A stretch of DNA of 64,000 bases from Chryseobacterium sp. SC28 (GCF_003932955.1 NZ_QOVY01000005.1:7718-71717), one strand, 5' to 3'; shown: positions 52,271-61,935, counted from the first letter of the stretch. Translations and numbers: made by a program. Notes: generated by a model not told the origin, from the letters alone.

Positions 52271-52948
52271 TTATTGTTTTAATAATTTGCGGATGTCCTC
52301 GATTAATTTCTCCCGATCGGGATGATACTTCCCTCTCAAAGAAGGCTTCTTACCCGCACGATCTTCATAATTAAGTCCGGAATAATACAAGATGGGCGAA
52401 TTGTTCTCATCGAATCGGGAACGGAGGTTACCCTCCTTATCAACTAATGCGATCATTCCGCTGTGGTTTAGACTTTCTGCTTCATCTTCTTTGTCGCCAA
52501 CATAGATGTCGAACCGATCTGCTAATTGGCCGATGTAATCTCTATCGCCGGTCAGGAAATGCCAATTGGGCGATTTTGCGCCAAGCATCTTTGCGTGGTT
52601 CTTCAGCACCTCGGGGGTATCATTCGCGGGATCGATGCTGATGGAAATGATCGCGAAGTTGGGATCGTCTATGGCCTCCTCGATGTATTTCATATTAGCA
52701 TTCATCACAGGACAGATGGTGGGACAGCGGCTGTAAAAAAACTCTACCAGATAGACCTTGCCGAGCATATCTCGGTTGCTGATCTTTTGCCCGTTTTGGT
52801 CGGTCAGCCGGAACTCCGGGACTTTCATCACGGTGAAAAGGCTTTTTTTAAAATATCCCATACCGACGCCGATGAACAAAAAAATCAAGATCAGCACCGC
52901 AGCTGCGATGAGGGAATCCTTCTTAGTTCTACTTGGCAATTTTGACAT
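52271..52948 (-). CDS. SCO1/SenC family copper chaperone or thioredoxin-like protein
   Basis: A 225-residue membrane-anchored protein, start at ATG 52948 ([11 protein letters not shown]). One helix ([20 protein letters not shown]) is followed by a thioredoxin fold with [18 protein letters not shown], whose CxxxC binds copper, and [11 protein letters not shown] with the conserved His. SCO proteins deliver Cu to cytochrome oxidase or sense redox state. The start overlaps the YHS gene by about 20 bases. Confidence 0.9.
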   Translation of the reverse strand: MSKLPSRTKKDSLIAAAVLILIFLFIGVGMGYFKKSLFTVMKVPEFRLTDQNGQKISNRDMLGKVYLVEFFYSRCPTICPVMNANMKYIEEAIDDPNFAIISISIDPANDTPEVLKNHAKMLGAKSPNWHFLTGDRDYIGQLADRFDIYVGDKEDEAESLNHSGMIALVDKEGNLRSRFDENNSPILYYSGLNYEDRAGKKPSLRGKYHPDREKLIEDIRKLLKQ

Positions 52949-53210
52949 ATTTTTCCGGATTTTTTTTGAATTCTGCTTTGCAATGATCGCTGCAAAAACC
53001 ATAAATTTTTCCTTTGTAAATGACGGTATCTTTCAGAAAGTCGGCGGTTTTCATTTTGCAAATCGGGTCTTCCGTATTGGCGACTTTGACATTTTTGAGC
53101 TCGTTGGAAGGCTTCATCTTCGCCACGTGTTTTACCTTTGGTGTTTCTTGCGCGCAAGATAAGCTGGATATAGCAATAAGTATCTGTAGTGCGACTATTT
53201 TTATGTTCAT
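52929..53210 (-). CDS. Exported YHS-domain protein
   Basis: Ninety-three residues with a signal peptide ending in a Cys (ALQILIAISSLSCAQ, lipoprotein-like) and a YHS domain: [41 protein letters not shown]. The paired cysteines (CKM, FCSDHC) suggest Cu or another soft metal. I use the ATG at 53210; an in-frame start at 53225 adds five residues. It precedes the SCO1 gene with an overlap, so the two act together. Confidence 0.85.
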   Translation of the reverse strand: MNIKIVALQILIAISSLSCAQETPKVKHVAKMKPSNELKNVKVANTEDPICKMKTADFLKDTVIYKGKIYGFCSDHCKAEFKKNPEKYVKIAK

Positions 53211-53275
53211 AATTTTAAGATTCAATTTTTATTAATAGTAAATATTTCTTGCAACATTATCATTTATAAAAAGAA

Positions 53276-53644
53276 TCAAATGAGAGGCGGATGAAAAATC
53301 TTGGAAAACAGTGAGAATTTATAACAAAGACTAAGTTCCGCGTTTGAATATGAATTATCGGAATTAATAGGAATTATCGGATGGAAGGAGAAAGCGTCTT
53401 GAGCGACAAAAACATCCGCAAAATGAGAAATGCCGGATTTGAAACCATTTTTTACCGGATTTTCTGTGGTCTTGGCTAATTCTTTTTTCAAATAACACTT
53501 TCCGTTGCACAACAATTGAGGTCTGCTCTTGTTTTTACAAAGTTCTTGCGAAATGTAATTATAATTCAATGCATAATCGGCAAAAGGCATCAGCGGCCGA
53601 AAAGCCATCATAAAAATGATAAAAAAGGAAAATACACTTTTCAC
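53276..53644 (-). CDS. Small exported protein of unknown function, likely copper-related
   Basis: A 122-residue protein with an N-terminal hydrophobic helix (SVFSFFIIFMMAFRPLMPF), then YNYISQELCKNKSRPQLLCNGKCYLKKELAK, a Cys-containing motif (C-x(9)-C-x(3)-C). Flavobacteria often carry this kind of protein ahead of SCO1/YHS genes. It is separated from them by 50 bases and probably forms the first gene of the unit. Function unknown. Confidence 0.7.
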   Translation of the reverse strand: MKSVFSFFIIFMMAFRPLMPFADYALNYNYISQELCKNKSRPQLLCNGKCYLKKELAKTTENPVKNGFKSGISHFADVFVAQDAFSFHPIIPINSDNSYSNAELSLCYKFSLFSKIFHPPLI

Positions 53645-53733
53645 TTTGCAAAATTATTACAAATATAAAGCATAAAGTTGGGATTTGGAAAGTCAAAAAA
53701 TCGGAATTATAAATATAAGTGCAAACAGCAAAA

Positions 53734-53754
53734 AACCCGTGGAAAGCACGGGTT
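53734..53754 (-). terminator. Terminator of the Lmo0937-type gene
   Basis: AACCCGTG-CTTTC-CACGGGTT on the minus strand, an 8-bp perfect stem followed by a T-rich run; lies 45 bases past the stop of the small membrane gene. Confidence 0.75.
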
Positions 53755-53798
53755 GCATTTTCTATTGCAATGCTGTCGGCACTGCATTTTTGTATCCG

Positions 53799-53984
<186 letters not shown>

Positions 53985-54167
53985 TTATTCGTGCGTTTAG
54001 CTATACACATTCTGTGCCCTTTTTGTCAAAAAGCGTTTTTTATAAAGGCTAAATTTTTTGAATTTAAATGATATTTTAATTGAATATTAAGGACTTAGCA
54101 TATTTTAAAATCAGTCAGGATCGCCAAATCTTTAAGTTCGTCACAGGTGCTGCGGCGGTTTGGTTTC

Positions 54168-54617
54168 TTATTTTTTTGCATGCAATTGTTTGGCCCGCTC
54201 TTCTCGTCGCTTGTAGATGACCTCGGTAATTTTGCCGCCGATCCAAGAGAACGGAAAGAAGATGAGAAAAATAGCAATCTTATAAAAAACCGGATGATAC
54301 GGATAAATAATAATATCCAGCATCGCAATGAAGAGCATAATGAAGCCTATCAAAATGGCGTAGGCCACCTTGGCATATTTTACAATCATCGCCGTGACTA
54401 CGCCCCCGACAGTCACGCCCAAACCTCCGAAAAATAAAAGCGCCACAAAAAAAGAATCCTTGTGTTGGACAGATTGCAGAAGCGTTTCCCAATGCCCAAA
54501 CGGGGCAAACTGCTTGTAGGTGATCCACGAAGAATTGATCTTTATCCCCAATGTAATAATGAGAGCAGCGACTACCAAGCCCGCCAATACACCGATGATA
54601 TTCCTACAGAAATTCAT
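54168..54617 (-). CDS. Four-helix membrane protein of unknown function
   Basis: A 149-residue polytopic protein with hydrophobic helices near residues 5-25, 60-80, 85-108 and 112-132 (for example FFVALLFFGGLGVTVGGVV in pieces) and a basic C-terminal tail (YKRREERAKQLHAKK). No family recognised. It starts 3 bases after the ridA stop and is likely translated with it. Confidence 0.7.
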   Translation of the reverse strand: MNFCRNIIGVLAGLVVAALIITLGIKINSSWITYKQFAPFGHWETLLQSVQHKDSFFVALLFFGGLGVTVGGVVTAMIVKYAKVAYAILIGFIMLFIAMLDIIIYPYHPVFYKIAIFLIFFPFSWIGGKITEVIYKRREERAKQLHAKK

Positions 54618-54620
54618 TTG

Positions 54621-55001
54621 TTAATCTTTGAAAGCAATCATCGAGATTTCCACATCCACATTTTTCGGGAGACACGACACTTGCACAGTCTCTCGCGCGG
54701 GATAATTTTCATTTTTGAAATAAGAAGCGTAAATCTCATTAACCTCTGCAAAATCATCCATATTCTTAAGAAAAATAGTAGTTTTTACGGCGTTGCCAAA
54801 GTCCATATCGGCAACTTTCAAAATGGCTTCGAGATTTTTCATCACTTGGTGCGTTTCTTTGCGGATGCCTTCCACCAATTTTCCGCTCGCCGGATCTATC
54901 GGAATCTGACCGGAGATGTATAAAGTTCCGCCTACCAGCGTTGCCTGCGAGTACGGTCCGATGGCTGCCGGCGCGTCTGAACTGTGAATAATCTTCTTCA
55001 T
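54621..55001 (-). CDS. ridA: RidA family reactive intermediate/imine deaminase
   Basis: A 126-residue YjgF/UK114-fold protein that hydrolyses reactive enamines and imines formed by PLP enzymes. GPYSQATLVGGTLYISGQIPI, NAVKTTIFLKNMDDFAEVNEI, and PARETVQVSCLPKNVDVEISMIA contain the family's conserved Arg and Cys region. Full length. The next gene downstream on the strand is the four-helix protein. Confidence 0.93.
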   Translation of the reverse strand: MKKIIHSSDAPAAIGPYSQATLVGGTLYISGQIPIDPASGKLVEGIRKETHQVMKNLEAILKVADMDFGNAVKTTIFLKNMDDFAEVNEIYASYFKNENYPARETVQVSCLPKNVDVEISMIAFKD

Positions 55002-55049
55002 TATTGAATCTTGGTTTTTTTACAAAACTATACAAATTTTTACTAAATC

Positions 55050-57671
55050 CTAAAAAGGACTATTGGGCTGTGTGAAACTTCTTTGCTTATACTTCACGGC
55101 ATCTCTCAGGATGTTGGCTTTGATCCCGATAAAGAAATCATAAACCTTATACTGTCCAAATGGAACCCAGTTGAACGTGATGGTAAAACTGCGTTGGTCT
55201 CTGGCAAAACCGAGACGCGTGTAGCCTAATTCTTTGGTTTCGATGTCATAATTGGTGCTGCCATTGATCGTCCAATAAGGTGTCAACTTGATGCTCCCGT
55301 CGAGACCAAATGTTGCAACTTTATTGCCAAACCTGGATAATCCTTTCGTGTAAGCATAATTAGCATTCACGTTCAAAGTCCAAGTCGGAGAATAGCGGGA
55401 ATAATTATCATCATCAAAGAAATAATTCTCGTTTCGGATTTCGCCCTTCTTTTTATATTTTTTGGAAAGTTCTTCTTTCTTTCCGAAAATGGCCTCGCTC
55501 ATTGGGTAAGACAGCTGAAGATTGAAACCCTGCAAACTGAAATGACCAAAATTTTCTGTCCGGACGCCTATATCACTTCCTTCCTGATAGACAATTTCGT
55601 ACGGCTCAATGGTAAGGCTGGTATTGACATTGAGTTTATTATCCAAGAAAGAAGATTGTCCGTTCACCGTAAAGACAGACCATTTGTTGCGCTCTGCCGC
55701 AAAATTATAATTTCCGGAGACGTTAAGGTTTTCGAAGATTTTTACTTTTTTTACGCCTGTAGAATCGGTTTTGGATCTGATTTTCATCTCCAGATTATTA
55801 TTGATATTAAAACCGACACTCTGCGTCAGTCCTGCAGTGGGTGCGCCGTAGATTCCGTTTTCGAAGATGGAATATGGCGTCATCTCGCCCCGCGCATTGG
55901 CGTATTTTTTGAAATAGCCCCAGCTCTCATCTCCGAAATCGGGAGAATAATTAAAACTCATGCTGGGCGTTATCATATGGCGGATCGCGACTATTGCCGA
56001 TGTTTTGCTGAAGTTCTTCTGGCCGTATAAGACTGTCTGCAGACTGGTGCTGGCCGAGAATGTGGAATAGCCAGCGATGCCGTTTTTAAAATTATTTTCC
56101 ACCATATTCGTCAGCGGATTGTATTTTTTTTCCAAAGTTTTGGTCGTGAGCACGTTATCTGCATTTGCGGCAATGGTAAAAGTGAAATACTTGGCAATCG
56201 TCGTATTGGTGGACATAGAAATGTTATTCTTGGCACCCGTTTTCATATCTTCCCACATTCCTTTTTTGAAGAGCTGATCTTCGGTGGTGGTCACATAGTT
56301 GCTGAGAGCCAAGCCCGTATTCACATTGATGTTTTCCAGCAAACCTGTTCTCACGCCGGTTTTCGGTTTAAAAAGATAAAATTGATTGATGGCAACGGTC
56401 ATATCGGGCAAGCGAATATCCGTCAGTCCCGTTGCAAAATTCTGGGAATAGGCCATACTGGCGTTGATCGTAACGGGGAAATCAACGAAACGTTTGGTCA
56501 AATTCACTCGCGAGGTCTGCTGCGTGTTGAGAACACTCTGGTTAAAGAGATAATTATTATTCACCGTATTATTATAAAACTTGGTACTTACGATGTCCAC
56601 GCTGGCATTGAAGGTGAGATAAGGATTGGCCTTAGAATCCTGCGAGTGCCGCCACGCGATTCTGTAGGTTTTAGTTTTGGAATAATCGTCCAAACCCTTG
56701 ATTCCGCGCACCGTGTAACCATAATCGGCCGAAAAATTTCCGGTATAGCGGTATTTTTTCAAATAATTAAGCTCAGGTCTCAAGTTCCAACTCCCCTTGG
56801 TGTATATATCTGACAAAATTTTCAAATCGAAATGGTCGCCAATAGGCTGATAATATCCCAATCCGTTCAGGAAAAAACCAACATCCTGGCGCTCCCCAAA
56901 ACTCGGAATCAAAATACCGGCAGACCTTTTATCCGAGAATGGCAAAATTGCAAATGGAAGAATTAAAGGCGTGGGAACTTGCTCGATGTACATCTGGATC
57001 GGCCCCGTCACGATTTGTGAATTTGCTTTTGCTTTAAGAAGTTTGATATTCGGCGCCGACATATGATAATCGGGAAGCGAGTCTTTCTTTTTGAGAAAAT
57101 ATTCGTCGGTGGTGTATATTGCCTTTCTCATAAAGAAAACCGAATCATTGTACTTCTTTGTTTTCTGCGCAACGATGACTCCTTCACTTTCCTCGGTTCT
57201 CGCATTGAAGGCGATGGCCTGCTTGGTCTTGGTATTGTAAATGACCTCGTTGTACTCAAATTTTTTTCCGGCTTGTGTGGCGATGGCCGGTTTTATGATT
57301 TTTCCTTTCTCGTCTTGCTCTCCTCGGGCATAGATCTTTCCGGTCTCCCACTCGAATCGGATGTAATCTGCATCGATCTGCATATCCTGATAGATGATCT
57401 GGGCATTCTTGTGCAGCGTGGTTTGCTTATTGGCAATGGAAGAACTGCTTTTCTGCTCCGCTTTCATTTTTACGACATCTTCCAACGGTTCTTTTGCCAC
57501 AGCGGTGTCTTTCTTTATATTCAAAGAATCCCGATTGATATCTAATGAATCTCGCACACCATTACTTTTATCAGTATTTTGAGTCACAGATTGTGCTAAA
57601 ATATTGTTAAAAATTAGGATATTTAAAATTAGTAATATACTTTTGAAGATACTTCGAGCCAATGCAGTCAT
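55050..57671 (-). CDS. lptD: Putative LPS-assembly protein LptD
   Basis: An 873-residue outer-membrane protein: signal peptide (ILLILNILIFNNILAQ), OstA-like N-terminal domain with AQIIYQDMQIDADYIRFEW and KIYARGEQDEKG, then a large beta-barrel with alternating aromatic residues, ending RSFTQPNSPF. Bacteroidota use such LptD-like proteins to insert LPS into the outer leaflet. Normal length. Divergent from the amidase gene. Confidence 0.9.
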   Translation of the reverse strand: MTALARSIFKSILLILNILIFNNILAQSVTQNTDKSNGVRDSLDINRDSLNIKKDTAVAKEPLEDVVKMKAEQKSSSSIANKQTTLHKNAQIIYQDMQIDADYIRFEWETGKIYARGEQDEKGKIIKPAIATQAGKKFEYNEVIYNTKTKQAIAFNARTEESEGVIVAQKTKKYNDSVFFMRKAIYTTDEYFLKKKDSLPDYHMSAPNIKLLKAKANSQIVTGPIQMYIEQVPTPLILPFAILPFSDKRSAGILIPSFGERQDVGFFLNGLGYYQPIGDHFDLKILSDIYTKGSWNLRPELNYLKKYRYTGNFSADYGYTVRGIKGLDDYSKTKTYRIAWRHSQDSKANPYLTFNASVDIVSTKFYNNTVNNNYLFNQSVLNTQQTSRVNLTKRFVDFPVTINASMAYSQNFATGLTDIRLPDMTVAINQFYLFKPKTGVRTGLLENINVNTGLALSNYVTTTEDQLFKKGMWEDMKTGAKNNISMSTNTTIAKYFTFTIAANADNVLTTKTLEKKYNPLTNMVENNFKNGIAGYSTFSASTSLQTVLYGQKNFSKTSAIVAIRHMITPSMSFNYSPDFGDESWGYFKKYANARGEMTPYSIFENGIYGAPTAGLTQSVGFNINNNLEMKIRSKTDSTGVKKVKIFENLNVSGNYNFAAERNKWSVFTVNGQSSFLDNKLNVNTSLTIEPYEIVYQEGSDIGVRTENFGHFSLQGFNLQLSYPMSEAIFGKKEELSKKYKKKGEIRNENYFFDDDNYSRYSPTWTLNVNANYAYTKGLSRFGNKVATFGLDGSIKLTPYWTINGSTNYDIETKELGYTRLGFARDQRSFTITFNWVPFGQYKVYDFFIGIKANILRDAVKYKQRSFTQPNSPF

Positions 57672-57713
57672 TCTGAAATTGGGTTCAAAATTAATTAAAT
57701 TTTAAAGATTAAA

Positions 57714-58997
57714 ATGATTAGGTCGATACTTTATAATAAAATTTTTCTGCTGTTCGTAGTTTTCGTAGGTTTTAGTAATTTTTATGGACAAAAAAAATTC
57801 ACGCTGGTTTTGGATGCAGGACACGGAGGCAGTGATACCGGAGCTACCAGAACCTATCCCGACCTCGGCCCCGTGCAGGAGAAAGACATCACGCTGGGCA
57901 TCGTCTTGAAATTGGGACGAATGCTGGAAAAAAATAAAGAATACAAAGTCATCTACACACGAAAAGTTGACGAATATCCGTCTTTGACTTACCGGACCAA
58001 TCTCGCCAACAAAAGCGATGCAGATCTTTTCATCTCGGTCCACGTGAACTCCTCATCGAGCAGGAGCGCAACCGCGCAAGGCACCGAGACCTTCGTCCAA
58101 GGTCCCAACCAAAACAAAACCAACCTCGATGTAGCTAAAGCAGAAAATGATGTGATCTTCCTCGACGACCAAGACCGGGAAAACTTTGCCTCCTACAATC
58201 CCAACTCTCCGGAATCTCTCATCGCACTGAAGATCCAACAAAGCAAATATTTGGAAGCCAGCCTCATCATTGGTGGTCTCGTCGAAGATAATTTTGTGAA
58301 AAAAGACAAAAGACTTTCGCGAGGCGTAAAACAGGAAAATCTACACGTTCTGAGAATGAATGCCATGCCTTCCATCCTTATAGAAACCGGCTTTGTCAAT
58401 AATTATGACGATGCCCGTTATATCTCTTCAGACGAAGGACAGCAGGCCATCGCAGAAAGCATCTACAATGCCATTGTCAGTTATAAAAAAATGGTGGACC
58501 GAAACGTCAAAAAACCTGAGCCCGAAAAACCGGCGGAACAACCCCTGAAAAACGATTTCCGAATCTTGCTGATGAGTACGCCCAATAAATATAGCACCGA
58601 CGATCCGGCACTCAAAGGTCTGAAATATATCCTTACCATCAAAGAAGGCGGACTGTACAAATATTACTACGGCACCACAAACTATGCCTCCGTACGAGAT
58701 ACAAACCTAAAGACAGCAAAAGATGCGGGTTTCCGAAATGCAAGTGCTATCAGCTTTGTGCCCAATCAATCGTTGGGAGCCGGATACTACACTTTGGAAG
58801 TCTATTCCGGAAAGGGTAAATTGGATTCCAAATCCCCGATTTTGAAAACGATTCCCGATCTCATTAGAAACAAGGAAAACGGCGTGTTCTACTACACCTA
58901 CGGAAAGTACAAATCTCTGGAAGAAGCCGTCAAAGCCCAGAAAGATCTGGAGCAAAAAGGAATTGCCAATACTGTAATCGAGAAAAAATTGAAATAG
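57714..58997 (+). CDS. N-acetylmuramoyl-L-alanine amidase
   Basis: A 427-residue periplasmic hydrolase with a signal-like N-terminus (FLLFVVFVGFSNFYGQ). The Amidase_3 domain has FTLVLDAGHGGSDTGA (zinc His), QEKDITLGIVLKLG, LFISVHVNSS (second His) and LIETGFVNNYDDA (Glu). The C-terminal 140 residues include SPOR-like repeats (YKYYYGTTNYASVRD, YYTLEVYSGKGK) suited to binding septal glycan. Cleaves peptide from murein. Last chromosomal protein gene before the tRNA-Glu. Confidence 0.92.
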   Translation: MIRSILYNKIFLLFVVFVGFSNFYGQKKFTLVLDAGHGGSDTGATRTYPDLGPVQEKDITLGIVLKLGRMLEKNKEYKVIYTRKVDEYPSLTYRTNLANKSDADLFISVHVNSSSSRSATAQGTETFVQGPNQNKTNLDVAKAENDVIFLDDQDRENFASYNPNSPESLIALKIQQSKYLEASLIIGGLVEDNFVKKDKRLSRGVKQENLHVLRMNAMPSILIETGFVNNYDDARYISSDEGQQAIAESIYNAIVSYKKMVDRNVKKPEPEKPAEQPLKNDFRILLMSTPNKYSTDDPALKGLKYILTIKEGGLYKYYYGTTNYASVRDTNLKTAKDAGFRNASAISFVPNQSLGAGYYTLEVYSGKGKLDSKSPILKTIPDLIRNKENGVFYYTYGKYKSLEEAVKAQKDLEQKGIANTVIEKKLK

Positions 58998-59055
58998 ACA
59001 AAAAGATTTGCCCAACCCGTCTAAAGTCTCTATTTTTGCAGTCCACCAAAAAAAT

Positions 59056-59127
59056 GGCCTATTCGTCTAGTGGTTAGGACTCAAGATTTTCTATCTTGCA
59101 ACAGCGGTTCGATTCCCCTATAGGCTA
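59056..59127 (+). tRNA. tRNA-Glu (anticodon TTC), with unusual positions in the 3' half
   Basis: A 72-base cloverleaf: acceptor GGCCTAT/ATAGGCT pairs with one G-U, D-stem GTCT, anticodon stem CAAGA/TCTTG with loop TTTTCTA giving TTC (34-36). Two oddities lie in the 3' half: position 37 is T, where a purine is nearly universal, and the T-stem AGCGG/CCCCT has a C-C mismatch at 51-63 where Glu tRNAs have G-C. The recombinase frame runs into it on the opposite strand. CCA is not encoded. It could be the functional gene or an altered att copy. Confidence 0.85.
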
Positions 59128-60664
59128 CTTTACAGGAAGGATTGTTAATATTAGCAATCCTTTTTTCTTTAACCTGTCCGAAACTATTGATATTACTGCA
59201 TATTAAAGGGACTACACTATTGATTTCTGCGGTTCGATAATTTCCGTTCTCGTAAATCAATTTTTCCGGAAATATCGAACCGAGTATTTTATGTCTAACT
59301 TCCATCTCGGATTTTTCATAATAACTGCCTAAGTCTTTCAACATTCCAAAGCTGTACTGAACCATTACCATAAAATCATTATGTTCCATCTCCAATTCTT
59401 GCTTCTGACTCTCTAATCTGTACAGTTCGTCTTCAAAGCGTTTCTTGCCCCTCTCATAGTCCTGCTGAGTTATTTGGTCTTCCAACAGCTTATCAAGCAG
59501 TAAATCCAATTTTTTATTTAGGCTGTCTATAAGCCCTTTTATGTGCGTTACTTCTTTGTCCTTGTCCTTCTTGTCTTTGTTGAATACATCTTGCAGGATG
59601 AGGTAGTATAGCTCTAACACTTCGTCTTCGACCGTGAAATTGCCTAGGTAATTTGTAAAAGCATCATTAACCTCCTCGTATTTTTGTCTCTCTCCGCAAC
59701 CTTGCTGGCAATGGTAATAGCCATACTTTGCAGACCTTCCTTTTGAAAAACTTGCCGTGAGCGGATTCCCGCACTGAGGACACTCTAAGAAGCCTCTTAG
59801 AGGAAAGTTCTCATCCTTTCTTTGCTTTGGTCTTGCAGTATGTTTCCTACCTTCCAAAATGTCCTGTACGGATAGGAACAATTCCTCGCTGACAATAGGC
59901 TGGTGTTTGCCGTCTGCGAGGATTTCCGGTTCATCATTCCAGGCAGCAATTTTTATCTTACCCATATAAGCAGGATTCTTGACAAGTTTATTAAATGGCG
60001 ACTTTGTAATTTTAAAGCCTTTTTTCAATAGCTGCCTCCTAACATCTTCAATAGTAAACAAGCCTGTTGCAAGTTGCTGAAAAGCCCATCTTATTAGTTC
60101 CGAATCTCCATTAGGCTCAATATATTTTTCTCCATTTTTTTGGACATTACTATATCCTCTGGGAGCAGTTGCCATCCAGTTACCTTCCTTTTGTGCCCGC
60201 CTCATACCTCTCTTGGTGTTCAATGCCCTTCTCTCATTTTCAACTTGAGGTAATCCAAGATTGATGAGGTGTATCAAAAGGCTTTCAGGATTGTTCAAAT
60301 CAACCTGCTGTTCTATAGTATTGAATTGAATCCCGTACTTTTTCAACTCGCTTATCATTTCTAGTGACAGCTGAGCATTTCTTGAAAACCGGTCATATCT
60401 AACAGCCAAAAACAAATCGGCTTTTAAAATCTTTGACCTAAGCTGCATCAGCATCTTTTGAAATGCCGGTCTGTTAAAGTTTTTTGCAGAATGGTCATCC
60501 TGGAAGTGTGCAACTATTTCATAATTATTGCTCTCGCAGTATTTCCGCAACCTTTCTTCCTGATCAGAAAGGCTGAATCCACGTTCAGCCTGTTCATCAG
60601 TCGATACTCTTGAGTAAATGATTACCCGCCTTTGTCTTGTTCCTGCTGCGCTGCTCATATTCAA
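59081..60664 (-). CDS. Large serine recombinase ending inside the tRNA-Glu gene
   Basis: A 527-residue recombinase: resolvase domain with VIIYSRVSTDEQAERGFSLS (nucleophilic Ser near residue 21), FLAVRYDRFSRNAQLS, a recombinase domain with NTKRGMRRAQKEGNWMATAPRGY, a zinc ribbon (CPQCGNPL, HCQQGCGER), and a C-terminal coiled coil (KDKDKEVTHIKGLIDSL). The last 15 residues, with RGIEPLLQD, are read from antisense tRNA-Glu, so the natural C-terminus was probably replaced by the target site. Start at 60664 overlaps the upstream small ORF; a later start is possible. Confidence 0.88.
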   Translation of the reverse strand: MNMSSAAGTRQRRVIIYSRVSTDEQAERGFSLSDQEERLRKYCESNNYEIVAHFQDDHSAKNFNRPAFQKMLMQLRSKILKADLFLAVRYDRFSRNAQLSLEMISELKKYGIQFNTIEQQVDLNNPESLLIHLINLGLPQVENERRALNTKRGMRRAQKEGNWMATAPRGYSNVQKNGEKYIEPNGDSELIRWAFQQLATGLFTIEDVRRQLLKKGFKITKSPFNKLVKNPAYMGKIKIAAWNDEPEILADGKHQPIVSEELFLSVQDILEGRKHTARPKQRKDENFPLRGFLECPQCGNPLTASFSKGRSAKYGYYHCQQGCGERQKYEEVNDAFTNYLGNFTVEDEVLELYYLILQDVFNKDKKDKDKEVTHIKGLIDSLNKKLDLLLDKLLEDQITQQDYERGKKRFEDELYRLESQKQELEMEHNDFMVMVQYSFGMLKDLGSYYEKSEMEVRHKILGSIFPEKLIYENGNYRTAEINSVVPLICSNINSFGQVKEKRIANINNPSCKVAYRGIEPLLQDRKS

Positions 60665-60773
60665 TAGTTGCTAATTGATATAAAAAATCTCGGATTTTTG
60701 AAATTTCATCGTCTGTGAATTTTTTCTTTTTGTCTTTGTGCAAAACTTCCTTGCACTTTTCTAAACTTAACAT
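60597..60773 (-). CDS. Small ORF upstream of and overlapping the recombinase gene
   Basis: A 58-residue frame: MLSLEKCKEVLHKDKKKKFT, then DDEISKIRDFLYQLATIEYE. It overlaps the recombinase start by 68 bases. Flavobacterial serine recombinases are often preceded by a similar small acidic/basic helical protein, and the sequence pattern (LEKCKEVL...DDEISKIRDFLY) looks selected. It may be a regulator or accessory factor of recombination. Support is from pattern and position only. Confidence 0.55.
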   Translation of the reverse strand: MLSLEKCKEVLHKDKKKKFTDDEISKIRDFLYQLATIEYEQRSRNKTKAGNHLLKSID

Positions 60774-60874
60774 TTTGATTTCAATTAAGACTGACCTTTG
60801 AGGTCTTCAATCAGTCAGCCGTTTGAAATGAGGCGGAGGTTTTCCGTCCTTTATTTGATAGCATTAAGCTGTTT

Positions 60875-61696
60875 TTACGGCTTAAATCTTTCCGTTCGTG
60901 TAATGTGTACGATTTTATTATCAGCGATTTTAATTGAAATGTCCTGATAGGCAGCTTTGCTGATGATGTTTATTAATTTCTCATTAACCTGCATCTCCTG
61001 CTGTGCTTCCAGCAAATACACTTCGCCTTCCTGCATTTTGATCTTGATCTCTTTAAAGTCGCCTGTCCGGATGTAGTACAAGATTTTCATTTCCTCATCG
61101 GTCAGTTCTGGAAGTTTATCCGGGTCTGCAATGGCAACATCAAAATTGTTGTTCGGGAAAATTTCTTTTGCCAAATGAAAGAAGTTAAACATAATGTGAG
61201 GCGGAAGTACCTCCTTTTTAACAGTCTCGGAATAAAGCCAAGAGGTTGTAAGGTTGATGCTTCCGTTTGGATTGACCATCATAATGTAATGGCTTCTCAG
61301 CACAGAGTGGATAATCGCAAAGTCTATCATACGAAAACCCGGCTGAACTTCATTAAACAACTTTTCCCTGATTGTTTTTATTATTTTGAGACTAAGCCCG
61401 AATCCACGCAAATGGGTCACTATATCTATCCAAATAGACTCGGTGCGGTCAAAGTAGAACCAGCCCCCCTCGTGGTGCTGTTCTCCGGTTATAACGCCTT
61501 CCTTAACCCAATGCCCGATGACCCTTTTGGATTGCTCGGTAATCCTCCTGCCTTTTTCTTTTTTGAAGCTATCTGCAATATCATCGTCCAGCACAAAGTT
61601 GATGAGGTTTTCGGAGATGTTCTCCATCATTTCCTCCTGCGCTTTTTTATGAATATCCGCCTGCAAGGCACGCATCTTTTTTAAGTCCAATCCCAT
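60875..61696 (-). CDS. MerR-like DNA-binding protein of the recombinase element
   Basis: A 273-residue protein. Residues 45-75 contain KGRRITEQSKRVIGHWVKEGVITGE with the MerR-type winged-helix layout, followed by GGWFYFDRTESIWIDIVTHLRGFGLSLKIIKTI, the RExGFSLxxIK-like segment. The C-terminal part is helical (LPELTDEEMKILYYIRTG) and ends with a basic tail. It is the second large gene of the element at tRNA-Glu. Regulatory role inferred. Confidence 0.65.
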   Translation of the reverse strand: MGLDLKKMRALQADIHKKAQEEMMENISENLINFVLDDDIADSFKKEKGRRITEQSKRVIGHWVKEGVITGEQHHEGGWFYFDRTESIWIDIVTHLRGFGLSLKIIKTIREKLFNEVQPGFRMIDFAIIHSVLRSHYIMMVNPNGSINLTTSWLYSETVKKEVLPPHIMFNFFHLAKEIFPNNNFDVAIADPDKLPELTDEEMKILYYIRTGDFKEIKIKMQEGEVYLLEAQQEMQVNEKLINIISKAAYQDISIKIADNKIVHITRTERFKP

Positions 61697-61776
61697 AACT
61701 TTAATTTTTATTATACAAATATAATATAATAATTAATGTTATACAAATATATAAAATTTAAAAATCAATTCCAATC

Positions 61777-61935
61777 TTATTTTGGATATAAAATGTAAAA
61801 ACCCAGTGATATTGACCACCTAAATATCCCAAGCAAGGTTAGAACAGATTTTTTATCGGAGATATTTTCTTCTAAAATTTTATTTAGGAATAATTCTAAT
61901 TTTATCTTAAGATTTGAAAAAAGTTCTTCATTCAT
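61777..61935 (-). CDS. Small 52-residue ORF coupled to the downstream toxin-locus gene
   Basis: The ATG at 61935 overlaps the stop of the 89-codon gene by 4 bases (ATGA). The product, starting MNEELFSNLKIKLELFLNKI, is helical and then hydrophobic at the end (SISLGFYILYP). Short, but the overlap argues for translation. No family recognised. Confidence 0.45.
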   Translation of the reverse strand: MNEELFSNLKIKLELFLNKILEENISDKKSVLTLLGIFRWSISLGFYILYPK

